Source of the DNA: Cristatella mucedo
Taxonomy: Eukaryota > Bryozoa > Phylactolaemata > Cristatellidae
DNA length: 64,000 bases
Reading direction: 5' to 3'
Assembly (NCBI GenBank): GCA_009760855.2
Contig: WPIO01000012.1
Span: forward strand, 2,450,001-2,514,000
In this document: positions 46,464-58,608 of the stretch, piece by piece
How positions within the stretch are numbered: position 1 is the first letter of the stretch
Layout: each line of letters starts with the position of its first letter
Made by a program: the position numbers and the translations under genes
The notes under the pieces: model-generated
The model's input: the letters and a program-made list of their open reading frames with translations, nothing else
What the model was told of the DNA's origin: nothing
The model's database searches: none

Positions 46464-46545
46464 GTAATAATAAGGCATTTTCACAGAGCGCCCTTGGAGA
46501 ACTAAACCCTTTGCTAGACACTTGACGCATGCACTGCAAAGCGAG
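46464..46545 (-). repeat. Diverged LINE-A tail remnant
   Basis: GAGCGCCCTTGGAGAACTAA followed by CTAGACACTTGA resembles the minus-strand tail with several changes. Confidence 0.5.
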
Positions 46546-46575
46546 CAGGAAGAGGGGGCGTGTAAGTACCCACCC

Positions 46576-46741
46576 GTCTGGCAGCGTCAGCACCAACTGT
46601 GCGCTAGCGCTTTTGCAAGGTGTGCGTATCGCCTGAACGCGTGGCGCCAAAGCGTAGCGTCTGGCAGCGTCAGCACCAACCGTGCGCTAGCGCTTCTGCA
46701 AGGTGTGCGTATCGCCTGAACGCGTGGCGCCGAAGCATAGC
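46576..46741. repeat. 83-base tandem duplication
   Basis: Two adjacent copies of a unit beginning GTCTGGCAGCGTCAGCACCA, with about four differences by eye. Confidence 0.9.
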
Positions 46742-47285
46742 GTTTGCCGGGAATATCGAGGGTAGACGTCAGTGAATGCTTTAAGTGGATGTAGGCACCG
46801 TTCCCAGGGACGCGCCACGATATTTGCGAGGCCGTCGTGAACAGACTTTTCCTTTTTCCGCACTATCGAGATATCGCGTATTCAGCGATAACAGCGAATG
46901 CTTGCGCTTTTCGTTCCTCTGGGGATGGTTGAGCCTTGCAACGAGGACAGAGTTCAATGACGAAAAAATATTCAGCGTTCAAGACGTCTCGTAACTGGCT
47001 AGCAAACGTTGCTTTGTGGAAATCAGTCATGCAGTTGTTTTGTTATCTTCGCGAACAGCCCAGAACGCCAGCCAGCCGACGAGCAACACGACCAATTAAT
47101 TTCACTTCGCGCGGAGCAGGGGGAAGCACGACTCTCCTCGCCCCGCTTGCCCCCCCCCCGAGTCCCCGCCAAATCCTTGTCGTAGCAATCATCAATAGCA
47201 CATTAGAAAACCATACCACAGCGAGTACAAATTGAAAACCGCGACGGAACTTTTAAATTGGCGGGTGAGACTAGAAAGGGATGCT

Positions 47286-47426
47286 CGCAGGCGGCGATCT
47301 AAAACAATACCTCCTCTGCTACTAGGACTACCTCCTCTGCTACTGGACTACCTCCTCTGCTACTAGGACTACCTCCTCTGCTACTAGGACTACCTCCTCT
47401 GCTGGACTACCTCCTCTGCTACTAGG
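47286..47426. repeat. About 21-base minisatellite
   Basis: Six units of CTACCTCCTCTGCTACTAGG or shortened variants missing CTACTA. Confidence 0.9.
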
Positions 47427-47684
47427 CCGCCGGTTAAATGAGTTCGGGCAGCTCGTTAAGTCCCGGGTAAAAACCTGTGAAAACGCTGCCCCTCAAATTC
47501 AGGTGCAATGCAGTGACTAACAGGGTAATGACGCCGATTCTTGAGCCCCCCCCCCAGCATCGTCAGAATGCCTTTATCACGCACGCCTAAGGAGTGGCGA
47601 ACGCTTGGACTTGTACATACGGGCGGTTACTCCAGGGCTACTCAGGGTCGCTGATGCATGACAGGTGATTGCGTACGGGCCGCG

Positions 47685-47835
47685 CTGGTCTGGCCCATTG
47701 GTAAGATATTCACCTCAAACCGAGGTCAAAGTGAACGTATTTGATGACCGAGGTCGTGGGCTCGAGACCCGTGCCGTAGCGAAGCGCCTGAATAAAGATA
47801 AGTTCACTTAGGCCGCCATACAATGATTTCTGCTA
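47685..47835 (+). mobile_element. SINE-A copy
   Basis: The head runs GGTCTGGCCCATTGGTAAGA to GACCGAGGTCGTGGGCTCGA, followed by GCGAAGCGCCTGAATAAAGA and CCATACAATGATTT. The inner part of the head is longer than in the other copies because of a local insertion. Confidence 0.68.
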
Positions 47836-48261
47836 TGATTATGATTAACACTATACAATAATATGATTTGTATTATGCTATGATGTTACTTATGGTGTCC
47901 ATACAGTAATCGACCAACATCGGCATGACTCTAAATAAATGGGTACAACGATTCGATCAAGCAGTTTAGTTCGTTTAAAAATATAAAATTTCCAAGTCCG
48001 CAGAAGAACTTGAGTCAGCAACGTGATGATTCGTACCAGGTTACCGGTCGAACGACTAACTAATCACCTTAGGCCAGCACGAGATGATACGGCGGTCAGG
48101 TCAAGCGTTGGGACCTATCGTTGTCAATCTCTGTGTGCAATATATTATTCGGCATCTCTCTTTAGAAGTTGCCAGATCAGCCTGTAGCATTTTGTTATTT
48201 ACCGGACTATGCTGCCTGTGCAGTTTTACATTTCTTAAAATGAAAATAAAAAGCTAATTTT

Positions 48262-48410
48262 AATAGCCTCGTTTGTTTAGCGGTAGAAGATCCTTCACGG
48301 CTATCACTACGCTTGCAGTTGCCAATACAGGATCACCGATGCCGGATTCGAACCCTCGACCTCAGTGGTGAAGAGCGAGCACCTTACCTCCTGGGCTATC
48401 GTGGTTCATA
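48262..48410 (-). mobile_element. SINE-B copy with clear tRNA head
   Basis: The minus strand reads GATAGCCCAGGAGGTAAGGT (box A region) and GTCGAGGGTTCGAATCCGGC (box B), followed by the family body GTAGTGATAGCCGTGAAGGA and AACAAACGAGGCTATTA. This copy shows the tRNA ancestry best. Confidence 0.78.
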
Positions 48411-49973
48411 TGGTTCTACTCTAGTCAGTCACTAAGCCAATTAATCATAGCAATCTCAAAAAACAGCAACCGGAGAAAATGTATTACAAGTATCTCATCT
48501 GTCTAGACTTTATCTGCCAAAAAGCCATCACCGGAGACAAGGACAGCACCGACGGTGACAATTTGATGTGGCGCATGCAAAGCGATGCCGATAGGCCGGG
48601 TCTTGGACTTACACCAGTCAAAGCAGGCGCCAGCTTGAAACCATCGCCGTGGCAGTCGCTTTGCCGAGCGAAGCCATGCTCAGCTCGATAGTTTTATAAG
48701 GAAAATGAACCAACAGGACTGCAGCCACCGATCTAATCAAAGCGACTGTTAACAGAAGTCTGGCCAGCCCCAAAACTTGTCACTCGGTCACGAGAGCCGC
48801 TATGGAAACGTCAGCAGCAGCTGAGCGGACGTCAGCAAGTGTCAGGCTCATGCAAACCATACTTTAAGGAAATGCCAGTTTCAAGATAACAAATAGGCAT
48901 TCTAGCGAGCTTGTCTAAGCTACACCAGAGTCAGAATGATCAGCAGAGATCCGATGGGTGGGGAGGGGGCGGGGCGTCGTGTTTGCGGCTATCACTGCTC
49001 CCTTTTCATACTGTAATCGATTTTGCATTGCATTGGGCAGACTTGAACAGCAGACGCGTAAACGGAACACGAAAAGCACTTTGGTGCAGGTAGATCTCAC
49101 AATATATGCTTGATAATTCAGTATTCCATAGAACGCGGACTGTTCTGCTTAACTTTGAGACCACAAATTCAAGGCGTGCGTCCAAGGTTTTCTGTTTCAA
49201 ACAGCATAAAAAAATGATAAAACCCTGCACCGAGCATTATGTTCTCAGCTGAAATATATTTCATCTAAATGAAGTGACCGTAAAACTAGACACTGGCGGT
49301 CATGGCACGGCCTTTCTAACTCAATTGCCGTGATCTGGAAATAATGTTGAGGCAGAAGCTCTGACCAGCAAAGTGACGATAACAGAGAGATAAAAACTCT
49401 TATGTGATATGATCAACGTTTCGTTGGAGTGAGATGATAGGTAGTGTCAGCAGTGGCAACGGCAGATGCAGCTACAGTCATCCTTGCAAAACATCGGCTT
49501 CTCAAGCCGGTATGACTAAACAGCAGCCGATGTAGGTACTTTGATACACAAGAATTGATTTGACACAGTCAAGAATACCAGCATTGATGATAAAGCGAGC
49601 CGACTTGAAAAAAGTCTAGCTACAAAACAGCAAAAGACAATAACTGCACAACATATGCGATCTAGAAACGACGTCTGGATGCCGTCAGCTCTCACAACCA
49701 ATTATCGGCGATCCATGGCAGACTTCAGTGCTGCCAACCAGGGCTGATGCATGCCAGCCAAGGCTGTGGCAATAACATCTGGCAAGCACAGCACAAGTTT
49801 CACTAAGCTTTCCGGTCTACCGTCGGCACGGAGTGGCTGGATACGTTCACGGTCACTCCGACAATTAGAGGAGGAAAACAGCCTTGGTCGGCTTTGCACA
49901 GTATTCATCCCTCTTCATAAGACATAGTATTTAGTATCACGGTATTGCATTTAGGAAGCACAGTCCATTGGCA

Positions 49974-50119
49974 TCACGGCGATGCCTGCTGACGTAACCG
50001 CCGTTGCTCTTCTTTCAATTCAACAATCATTGCTCGGTTGTGCTTCAGCTTGCTCTCAAGCAGTTGAACTATTGGACTACTGAGCACCTCCAGTATCCGG
50101 CAAAGAGATTGATTGTACA
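49974..50119 (-). CDS. BRCC3: BRCC36 terminal exon
   Basis: Acceptor TATTGGCAG/TG in phase 1 completes a Val codon. The exon encodes YNQSLCRILEVLSSPIVQLL, then ESKLKHNRAMIVELKEEQRR and a short tail, with a stop at 49974. The NxSLC and SSPIVQLLE--L--N elements and the charged coiled-coil end match the C-terminal helices through which BRCC36 pairs with Abraxas-type partners. The intron before it is 4.4 kb and contains an old LINE-A copy. Confidence 0.9.
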
Positions 50120-50604
50120 CTGCCAATAAAAGGACACACATTCGGTAACCGGCACACATTCAACCTATGGTGAATATCAAGAGTAAACAGGTGGGCCAGT
50201 GTAAGTGACCGCCCAGTGCAGCATGCAAGCAGTGAGCATATACCGATATGCTGGAGTGACACACAGACAACGTAAACCAGACACAGATTGCAGGATAAAG
50301 CGCCATGTGCACTGCATGTCACCTTGGCGCTGTCTCCAATTAAATCGCTCTATCCAGGGGAAGGCAACATGTAAGGTCTATGGCAAGAAACAATTTCTTC
50401 AAAATGCTACACTGATATGCTTACAAAATAAGGAACCAACCCCAAAGAAAACCTTCCATTTGCACGTGCCCACCTGTACATAAAATCAGAGACATAGCTT
50501 TGCTAACACCAAGGATAGGACGAGGCAACCATGCCAGATGAAGCCAATCATGGCATTGCTGAGCGACGTGTTAAGCTCGACCTGCCCATTCAGGTGGGTT
50601 CCAA

Positions 50605-51410
50605 AGAGGACCCAGGGGGCACATGCTGTAATAAACATGTGCGTTGCAAGCTTCTTTTTAAATGTCGTCAGATCCAGGGAAGTTGTGATGTGCATCGGTA
50701 GTGAGTTCCAGACTTTGGGAGCATAAGAACTAAAGGCATGGTTTACCACGGTTTGAAGTTCGTACGAGGTATGGCTAAAGGTTTCGAGTCATGACAGCAG
50801 GTTGTACAATTCTTCGCCAGGGGGAGAGTAGTTCTGATAGGTAGGCTAGAGCCAGAGAATGAAGGAACCTACAAGTAAGTGACAGAACCTTGAGGTCGAG
50901 ACGCTGCTTGATTGGGAGCCAGTGCAGGTCGACGAAAAGTGGTGTGATATGGCAATGGCAATGCTCACGACAGACAAGCCCAGCTGCAGAGCTTTGCACC
51001 AACTGTAAGTGCCTGATTGCACAGGCCGGTAGACCAGCAAGCAGTGAGTTACAGAACGTCGAGATGGGATATCACAAATGCATGGACTAATTTAGATGTG
51101 GTATCCCTGTCTAAACAAGCCCGAGTTTTAGCACTGCTATGTAGCTGAAAGCAGGCAGACTTGATTATGGAGCTGATGTGGTCGTCTAATGAAAGGTCAC
51201 TTTAAAACAGGATGCCAAGATTACGTGCAGATTCAACAGGAGATATGCTAGTGGAGCCGATTTTGAGCGCCAGGTTTTCCAATTTCTGAATCACACTTGG
51301 TTTGGCCATAACTAGTAAGTTAGTTTTGTCGTCATTCAATTTAAGAAAGTGTGCTGCCATCCATTAGTGGATGTCATCAATACATGCAGCAAGAATGTGT
51401 AGAGAATTCG
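50605..51410 (-). mobile_element. Old LINE-A copy inside a BRCC36 intron
   Basis: The minus strand shows blocks homologous to the LINE-A C-terminal RT region (CREHCHCHITPLFVDLHWLP, AFSSYAPKVWNSLP) broken by stops and frameshifts. It lacks the tail and the catalytic core. It is in the same orientation as the host gene, in the last intron of BRCC36. Confidence 0.8.
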
Positions 51411-54400
51411 ACGTACAGCTACGCATGAAGTGTATCCATGCAAAGCATAGATAAGCTGCCGCCAGACAATAAAAGGCAAGCAGTCTCCGGAGCAGTCAGT
51501 GCTTTCAGGATATGCAAGAACTGCATATTGCAAAGAGACAATACTCCTTACAGCAGATCTCTAAACTACTTTTCCTTAGTTACGAGTCAAGTGCTGCACA
51601 ACCAAAACACAAAAAGAAAACCGGATAGTCATGCTTGAGCATGAACATGGGTAGACTAGTTACACAGGCTATAAGTTTATGGCAGAAACGAGCAAATTAG
51701 CAACGCCTTCGTTAAGGCCCCTCATAAAGCCCAGAGGCAGAATATTCAAGCGAATGGTAGGAGAGGCAGTACGCATAGATCGTACAGACTCTAATTAAAA
51801 AGAAGCTGTCCCTCATTTGCAGTTCAATATTGTCTCACACTGCAGCACGGCCATGCAGTTGAGGAACCACTGCAGCACACTGATTGACTTTTTGTATGCA
51901 ATCATTTACCTCGGTCTTTTTATTCGATCATCTGAGCTGAAGCAGGTGAACTGGACTGGCAGTAAGCCACGGCAGTTGCAATGCTACTGCGCCAAGGCGG
52001 ATCGAAGCCACGTTTAGACAAACTAGGCTATGCAGCTCTCAATGGTACGTCCATCGAGGTAGACAGTATTTCGGTGCAAAATACCAATATGTACCGAATG
52101 CACCCCACCAACCACCCTTACGGGTTTAAAACAAGGCTGGTGACATCCATTTCGGTGTAGAAGAAAACGATATCCAATTGAGCACTGACTGCTAGTCTCA
52201 AAAGCAATTGGGATGATAAACAAACGATGTTGTCCACTGCACCACAGTCTACCCCGACTATGCCGGAGCCTGGAATTAGAAACCCTTTACTCAAGATTGT
52301 ATTAGCAAATACAAACAATTTCAGCAACCCAGTAGGCTGCCTGAAATACGCAAAATATGCCTGAATTTGCTTCCTAGTCCATTAAAATGGCGATTTTGGC
52401 TGCTGAGACTGTCAGAAATCAAAAGATGAAGTGGCAGTGCATCATATAAAAAAATCATTGTTTCTACAACCTGTAGCCTACCTGTCATACTTAAGTCCAA
52501 TTTGTCAACCCTCAAAAGGGGCAAAATTTAACCATTTACAGTGCCCTAGAATGGTTCAACGAGGCAGCCGCTATAAGCAGACTTCCGACGGAGACTGCTG
52601 GAAAAAAAGTAAAGTTTTTCAGTGGAAATAAGAGCTCTAAAAGCGCCACTTGGCCAGGCATGCTCAGAGCTATTGCTAGGTGGCTACACACGATACCAAA
52701 TCTGATTGCATTGCCCACGGTGCACTAAAACCTCCAAAGCGGTGCCCCCACGAAGCGAACTGGTGTTAAGGGATGAAAAAGCTATCTAGGGTGGTTCCTA
52801 ATCGAGGCTGGCCTGCTTGCTTGAACCGGGCACAGGTACACATGCTTTCAGGCCATATTATTTGAGCGACCTTCCACAGGCCACTGCACGAATATGCACG
52901 GCAGTGGAAAACTGGGGTGGAGGTTCATGCAGGAATAACAGAAAGTCTGGAGTCTTTCCAAACTGCATGAAGCAATGACGCATGGAAGCTGCTCGCCTAA
53001 AGTCCTACAGTCTAAGATAGAACTAGAGAGACAGCCGTTTATGGTTTTTCGGTGCTTCAAAAGAAGTGGTGACAATGTCCTAACACATCCACCAAAGCCG
53101 AAATACTCCTGCAATTACGATAGCCTTGAAGTCACACAGGCACAATGGATTAAGGAGGACGAATGACTTTTATTTCAAAAACGCGCTTCTTTCACTGATT
53201 AGCTCACTGCGCATACTTAGAGTATCCTAGTGTTACCCGGGCCAGTGGGCGACTGTGACAGCAGCTGGTACTTTAAATACTAGCTCCATGCGAGACTTTC
53301 TTGGCATGAAAAAGCCAATAGACACGTAAAATAGTGCCGACTCAGCAAAGGGGCACATGCACAGATGTTCTTGCACACTAGTATTAGTGCATACAGAGGC
53401 TCTTGCATAATGCTCATATCCGACTGTCAGCAGCCATAGGGTGAGTAGAAATATGTGTTTCCCAAGAGTAGAATGTCATCCCATGATAATTGTACCGGGA
53501 ATGAACCGAACCTAAAGTGGCAACCCAAATGAATAAGCGATCGCTACACCACCAGGTCTTGCTTGTCTCACACGAGGCAATGCTAGCTATTCGACTTCGA
53601 GAATACAGAAGAATAGAGAATACTTCGAGAAGCAGAAGACGACTTTCAGGCTACCCCAGGCTACTCCTATTAGGACTGCAGATTGCAGAACGGGTGATGG
53701 GCCCACAAAGCAGCACAAGCTGCTCCCTCATCAGCTACAAGTGAGACTTGCGAGCGCTCTCCCTATTACTTATACTCGTCGGACTCGCATTGCACTTGTT
53801 ACTTCACACTCTCACTCTTCTACCTTCCCTGCTCATCCATTTAGTGGTGCATAGCCAATGAGAGGCAACGAACCACCACCATACTACCGACGCCAGCGAG
53901 ACACATGGCTGACTGATACGTACCGCACAAGAAGTCGGTCTGCCATTCGAGCTCAGATCGCTGGGTAGGCCAACACGTGGTGGCTCCAACGAGATTGTGG
54001 CGGTCGTAAGGGATGACTTACGATCTGACCAACGCACCCGTGGTAGAATAACGTATCGTACTTACGTTTCACCACAACCCCAAGACCCCAGCCGGCACAG
54101 TTACTGCCAAACAAGAAACCGACAGACGGGATCCGACCAAGGGATCTGTCCGTGACGTGAAAGCGCGACAGCACAATGCGAGCTGCTAGGCAATCAGAAC
54201 GAACCCCTCACAGCTTTCTGGCAGCATCAGCACGACCCCGAGTCTTGCTGTGGCTATCAATAATCGGTTGCCTCAAATTGTACGTCTACAATGAGCTGGC
54301 ACTACCACCCCAAATTCAGGCTCTGAGCCCATCATCTCGTTCCAGCCATGCCGGAAGGAGATGATGTGCTCACTCACTGCAGCCGAGCGCTTAAAAAGTG

Positions 54401-54495
54401 ATTTGCACAAAACAGACCGCCGATAATTAAACTGACTGAAAAAAGGAAAGCAAAAACGGTTGGAGCTCACAGGCAATGGGTTGCCGAGTGCATAC
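51411..54495. other. BRCC36 intron, no exon or repeat family recognised
   Basis: About 3.1 kb of moderate-GC sequence with no frame over about 90 codons. Confidence 0.55.
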
Positions 54496-54689
54496 CGGAG
54501 GCATTGTGCAGTTGCACTAGGAAATCGGCGGCCGTCAATGCACACTCCGGGTCTGTGGCCATGGCAGCATCGTGGGCCACGGTCTCCTCGTCTATGAGCA
54601 CCTGAGGCAGCAGCGACATGCGCTCGAGGTTCGACGGTTCGACCGAGTCGCACCAGCCGACGTACATCGGCACGTCGAGGCGCGTATAC
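54496..54689 (-). CDS. BRCC3: BRCC36 exon: linker and first part of C-terminal domain
   Basis: The exon runs from CCGTGCAG/G (phase 2) to TCCG/GTATGC (phase 1) and encodes about 65 residues, including YTRLDVPMYVGW, LLPQVLIDEETVAHD and ADFLVQLHNAS. These align by eye with the human stretch that starts RIEIPIHIV and ends KIHNGSV. A run of 12 C lies just upstream and appears to act as the pyrimidine tract of the acceptor. The CSN5-like catalytic core is already complete at this point. This segment leads to the scaffold-binding helices. Confidence 0.9.
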
Positions 54690-55463
54690 CTGCACGGCAC
54701 GGGGGGGGGGGGCAAGAGGTACAGGCGAGAAAGTAAACGACAACAGAAGCACGCAATCGATAGGCCGACCGAAGTCAACCGAGTCGCCACTTCTAAGCGA
54801 TGACTGCACACAGCATACACCATCCGAACACAGGATTGAAATAAGCAGCACAAGGTGACATTCAATGACAGCCATACAGTTAAATTGAAAGGCACTTAGC
54901 TGCAAAAAGAGCTCGATGCAGGGCAGCAAGACAGAAAACACAGCAGGGCCCCCAGTGCACGTGATGATGGACCGCAAATACCACGCTCATATTTCTTGCT
55001 CACAAAGACAGCTTGCAGGGACACGAAAACGAAAGCACAACGCCGGCCGGCATTGTCGGCCAAGACAGGTTCACAGCCTATATGTCCATGCACATCCATA
55101 TTGACAGCACACGGCAGCACACCTGGCCAACCTGGCACTGGACAGCTGGAAAACCACTTGAAAAAGTGACTCACTGCCTGATAGGTAACCCCGGAAGTTC
55201 CACTACAGGAAGTTCCATTACGGAAAATTCCACTACACGTAGAGTAAATAGCTTCAGGTCCAAAGTTCTAGCTGGTCAAAACCACATACACGAGCCAACT
55301 TCCCCCTGCTGCACGGCTAGATCCAAACCACCTGCAAGCATCGATGTATCTTGCAATTTTCCAAGAGGACTGACCGCTGACACGGATCACCCTATTCTAC
55401 AGCATCTCCTGCTATAGCTATTGCAGAGATTATTCCCTTATGCCGCATGCACCTGCATGCCCA

Positions 55464-55469
<6 letters not shown>

Positions 55470-55541
<72 letters not shown>
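55470..55541. repeat. (CA)n microsatellite
   Basis: About 36 CA units, in the BRCC36 intron 3' of the TCFQS exon. Confidence 0.96.
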
Positions 55542-55544
<3 letters not shown>

Positions 55545-55852
55545 ACAGAGTCAAACAGCCTCTCGTGTGCACTCACGCACACGCATGCACAGACTGCACA
55601 TGAACATGCAGGTGCACACTAGTATGGGCATGAGACTCGCACGCACACAGTGAGTGGGAACCACCATACTTGTCATCCATTCAATTCACTCAGGTATGTG
55701 TAGATGACACCAGGCGTGCACAATTGCCGAGAAAAGAGGTCACGGGCTGGCTGCAACCGTGCTACGTGCAGCAAAAAATATCTGCAGTCTGCCCTCGACA
55801 GGGAATGCATCATGACATCAGCTGGGTCAGCTTGACACTCAACGACACTTAC

Positions 55853-55911
55853 TCGCCTGCGCTTCCACCGTGTGACTTCGATTGAAAGCACGTGACTTGC
55901 AACTTGCTGCC
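55853..55911 (-). CDS. BRCC3: BRCC36 small exon with TCFQS motif
   Basis: A 59-base exon encodes GSKLQVTCFQSKSHGGSAG and ends inside the next codon (GA/GTAAGT, phase 2). The acceptor is CGTCATAG/GGC, phase 0. The TCFQS core is a conserved BRCC36 landmark between the catalytic core and the C-terminal helices. The linker after it is shorter than the human one. Confidence 0.85.
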
Positions 55912-56081
55912 CTATGACGGTACATGCAGCTGGAAGCTGACAGCAAGCTGGCAGCGGCAGCAGCAGCAAAGACACTGCATGGAAAGCATCCATTACACCA
56001 CCATCGTGGCTTGTATCGCCAACACGTGGTCAGACAAAATTAAAATGAAACAGCACTACTTCTGATGCAAAGAGGCAAAAC

Positions 56082-56600
56082 GACATGTAATGCAATGTAA
56101 TGTATCTTCGTCTGTCACTCCATAACACCAAAACGACCATGTGACTACTACGCAGGAGAGCTTTTTTATAGCTCACATAGCCTAAGCGGCTTTCGGTACG
56201 CATTCGGTAGCCAACAGACAATCTCTGGGAAGCGTAGTAGAGTCAGGAGAGCAGTTGAGGTAGTGAGTAGCATGAAAGTAACAGCTCAGGACTGCTGCAA
56301 GGGATGAGCCACAGTCGGCAGCAGGAAAGCAGTTGTCGTTGCGTAAGAATCGTGGAAGTGAGTTCCACAGTCTAGGACCTGCAGAGCTAAAGCTTCTGTC
56401 GCCAACGGTCTTCAAGCAGAGGAATGGAACAGCTAATTCATTGTCCATACAGGACCTGAGGGCACGAGGAGGCTGAAACTTGTGCAACAGTTCAACTAGG
56501 TATAGAGGAGCCAAGCCGTGACGGGCCTTGTGGGTCAATGTAAGAACTTTGCTCTGTATCTGTTGATCAACCGGCAGCCATCCTAGCTCTCATGCTGCAC
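56082..56600 (-). mobile_element. LINE-B copy inside a BRCC36 intron
   Basis: The minus strand keeps KARHGLAPLYLVELLH and GDRSFSSAGPRLWNSLPRF, then the 3' UTR and a TAATG-type tail near 56082-56104. The frame is open over about 118 codons, including 3' UTR sequence. It is in the same orientation as BRCC36. Confidence 0.8.
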
Positions 56601-56939
56601 AGCGACAAGTAATGCATGCCTATTAAACATAAAGTTATGTAAGAACACACAATCAGGTGCAGAAAATCCTTGCACCCCTCAATTTCCAGCATTCAGGCTG
56701 GTCGAGTACAAATGAAAGGCCCAGAGTATCTGGAAAATCCGGCCAGCCGAAAGCTGGTCAGCCCTACTAGAGGCTTGTTAAGAAAAAAGCTAAAATCATA
56801 CCACCTTAGCCTGCAGATGCACCGTGTCTCTAATATAACTACGTCCTTCGGGTCTCCTAATAAAATTGATTGTGTTGCCTGCATCTTATCTCTGCATGGC
56901 AAAAGATTAACTCTCATGTCTGCCCAGTACCCATAATTC

Positions 56940-57795
56940 CGGATCAGCCATGTTATGAATTGTTGGGTGCACAACAATGCAGTGACTATGTTAAAGGAAT
57001 ACTGGTGTCTCAACAAAGCCATACTAATTGCAAGACAGGACAAACATTTGGAATTAGCAAATTCACCGTGCACAATACTACCAACAAATAGACTGACACT
57101 GGTTTGATGGCCCGGGCAGCAGGATCTGGTTAGCTGTACAAGACTGACATCAGTAGTGATAGGCTCATTAAAACCGTAGTAACTCACAATGCTACACTTT
57201 GAGACCTTGTACGGGCCAAAAAATATGCTAAATGATCGATATTGAAAAGATACGGTACATAGTAGGCTTTCTAAGGGTGGCATCTTCCGACGGGTTGCAG
57301 AATGCACGCCTCTGCTCACCAGCCAGTCATAAGGCAGATAGCTTGCAGTAGGCCTACGACCATGCCCACTGTAAGAAGATGATTGGAATTCTGTTTTATG
57401 GACCAATGAAAGTAAGCTCACAATATTTGGTAATGGAAAGCAACCCACAAAGTTTAGCCGACTGAAAGACGAGGCGTGCCGGCATGACTGCCGTGCTTGG
57501 TAAATTCGACAGCGAATCGGTGATAGTTTTGGTGCTGTTTTGCCGAAAAAGGCCCCAAGAGCTCTGCATTAGATCTAGGCTTTTATGGACCAGCGTTCCA
57601 GGTGTATCTTCAGTTGGTCAAACTATTTGATTGTAAAGTGAAAGCAATCTGCTTTGGCAACGGTTACAACCAGCAGCAAAGCATTCTGCCATGCCAATAA
57701 GGCCTTTTTTGAGGAATCCAGTGAGTGTTGATGCAGTGGCCAAGTTAGTTGCCTGATTTGAACCCGATAGAACGATTATGATTATGATATGATAT
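56940..57795 (+). pseudogene. Tc1/mariner transposase fossil
   Basis: Plus-strand pieces, across stops and frame changes, follow the order of a Tc1 transposase. A helix-turn-helix-like FGISKFTVH and TDTGLMARAAGSG come first. A GRVAE/DWNSVLWTNESK/FGNGK block follows, around the first catalytic Asp region (here altered). Near the end is QWPS-stop-LPDLNPIERL, the unmistakable end block normally reading WPSQSPDLNPIEHLW. It lies in a BRCC36 intron, antisense to the gene. Terminal inverted repeats were not found by eye. The minus-strand frame of 251 codons at 56693-57448 is its shadow. Confidence 0.82.
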
Positions 57796-58151
57796 CGACA
57801 GGAGGCTGAGGCAGGTTGTTCGGCCTACATTAGTGGGTGACATTTTAAATAAAATTCAAGCTCTAGAATGTGGAAGCTCGTGGCCTCTTTTCCTGGGTAG
57901 ATATGGTAAGTCATTAAAAATCGCAGTGCTGTGATGTCATACTTAGCACATACATACCAATACGTGCTTGTTTGTTGCTGTCAATAAATATTTTACATGC
58001 TGTGCGCAGCTTAGCATACCTGGCATCAAACAAAGTGGCAGCCAAAGCAGGTGCAGCCATATTGCAAGGATTTTGTTGAGATTGAGTGCAAACATGAGAA
58101 GTAAGAAGAGATGAAAGATGAGACAGGAGAAATTGAAGTAGAGAGAAGAAC

Positions 58152-58154
<3 letters not shown>

Positions 58155-58239
<85 letters not shown>

Positions 58240-58247
58240 TATGTATA

Positions 58248-58286
<39 letters not shown>
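58155..58286. repeat. (GA)n plus (AT)n compound microsatellite
   Basis: About 40 GA units are followed by AT units with GTATAT interruptions. On the BRCC36 transcript this is a long CU/UA tract, about 235 bases after the exon ending at 58520. Confidence 0.96.
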
Positions 58287-58288
<2 letters not shown>

Positions 58289-58519
58289 GAGAGAGGGAAG
58301 GAAAGGGTGAGAGTTGAAGATAGGTTTGAGCAGCTGATTGAAATAAATGTTTACATATGTTTTGCATGCACAACATCGAGGTAGCCCTGACACGGAGCAG
58401 TGCCGACCAAGGCACACTGACAAAGGCGACCGAGGCACTGACAAAAGTGACATTGGGATGATTTAAGGCAATGCCGTGAAAAAGAATAGCGCTAGCTGCA
58501 GGCGCGGCATCATGCTGAC

Positions 58520-58608
58520 CTGCACATGCTTTTCAGTATTAAAAACCGAGAATATTATGCCAACGAACGAGTCGTCCATGAACTGGTACATCGACTGTGT
58601 CCTAACAT
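58520..58608 (-). CDS. BRCC3: BRCC36 exon after the JAMM motif
   Basis: Acceptor CTCGAAG/AT in phase 1 completes the metal-ligand Asp codon. The peptide runs (D)VRTQSMYQFMDDSFVGIIFS, then VFNTEKHVQ, matching the family's DVRTQ-MYQ-MD--FVG-IFS. The donor is GTGCAG/GTCAGC in phase 0, weaker than the others in this gene. Choosing it makes the spacing from IFS to the TCFQS motif of the next exon equal to that in human BRCC36, which supports the choice. A large (GA)n(TA)n microsatellite lies in the following intron, about 235 bases downstream. Confidence 0.9.

Larger units (their letters stand above)
46742..49973. other. Downstream of BRCC36, no gene seen
   Basis: The region holds the 21-base minisatellite, one SINE-A and one SINE-B copy. 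Otherwise only short frames. The BRCC36 3' UTR must lie directly below 49974, but I could not place a poly(A) signal. Confidence 0.5.

Noticed and set aside
56693-57448. 251-codon minus-strand frame
   Set aside because: It is antisense to the Tc1 transposase fossil, whose conserved blocks are on the plus strand.
57914-58453. 179-codon minus-strand frame next to a BRCC36 exon
   Set aside because: It reads through the (GA)n(TA)n microsatellite and contains no AG acceptor that would join it to BRCC36.
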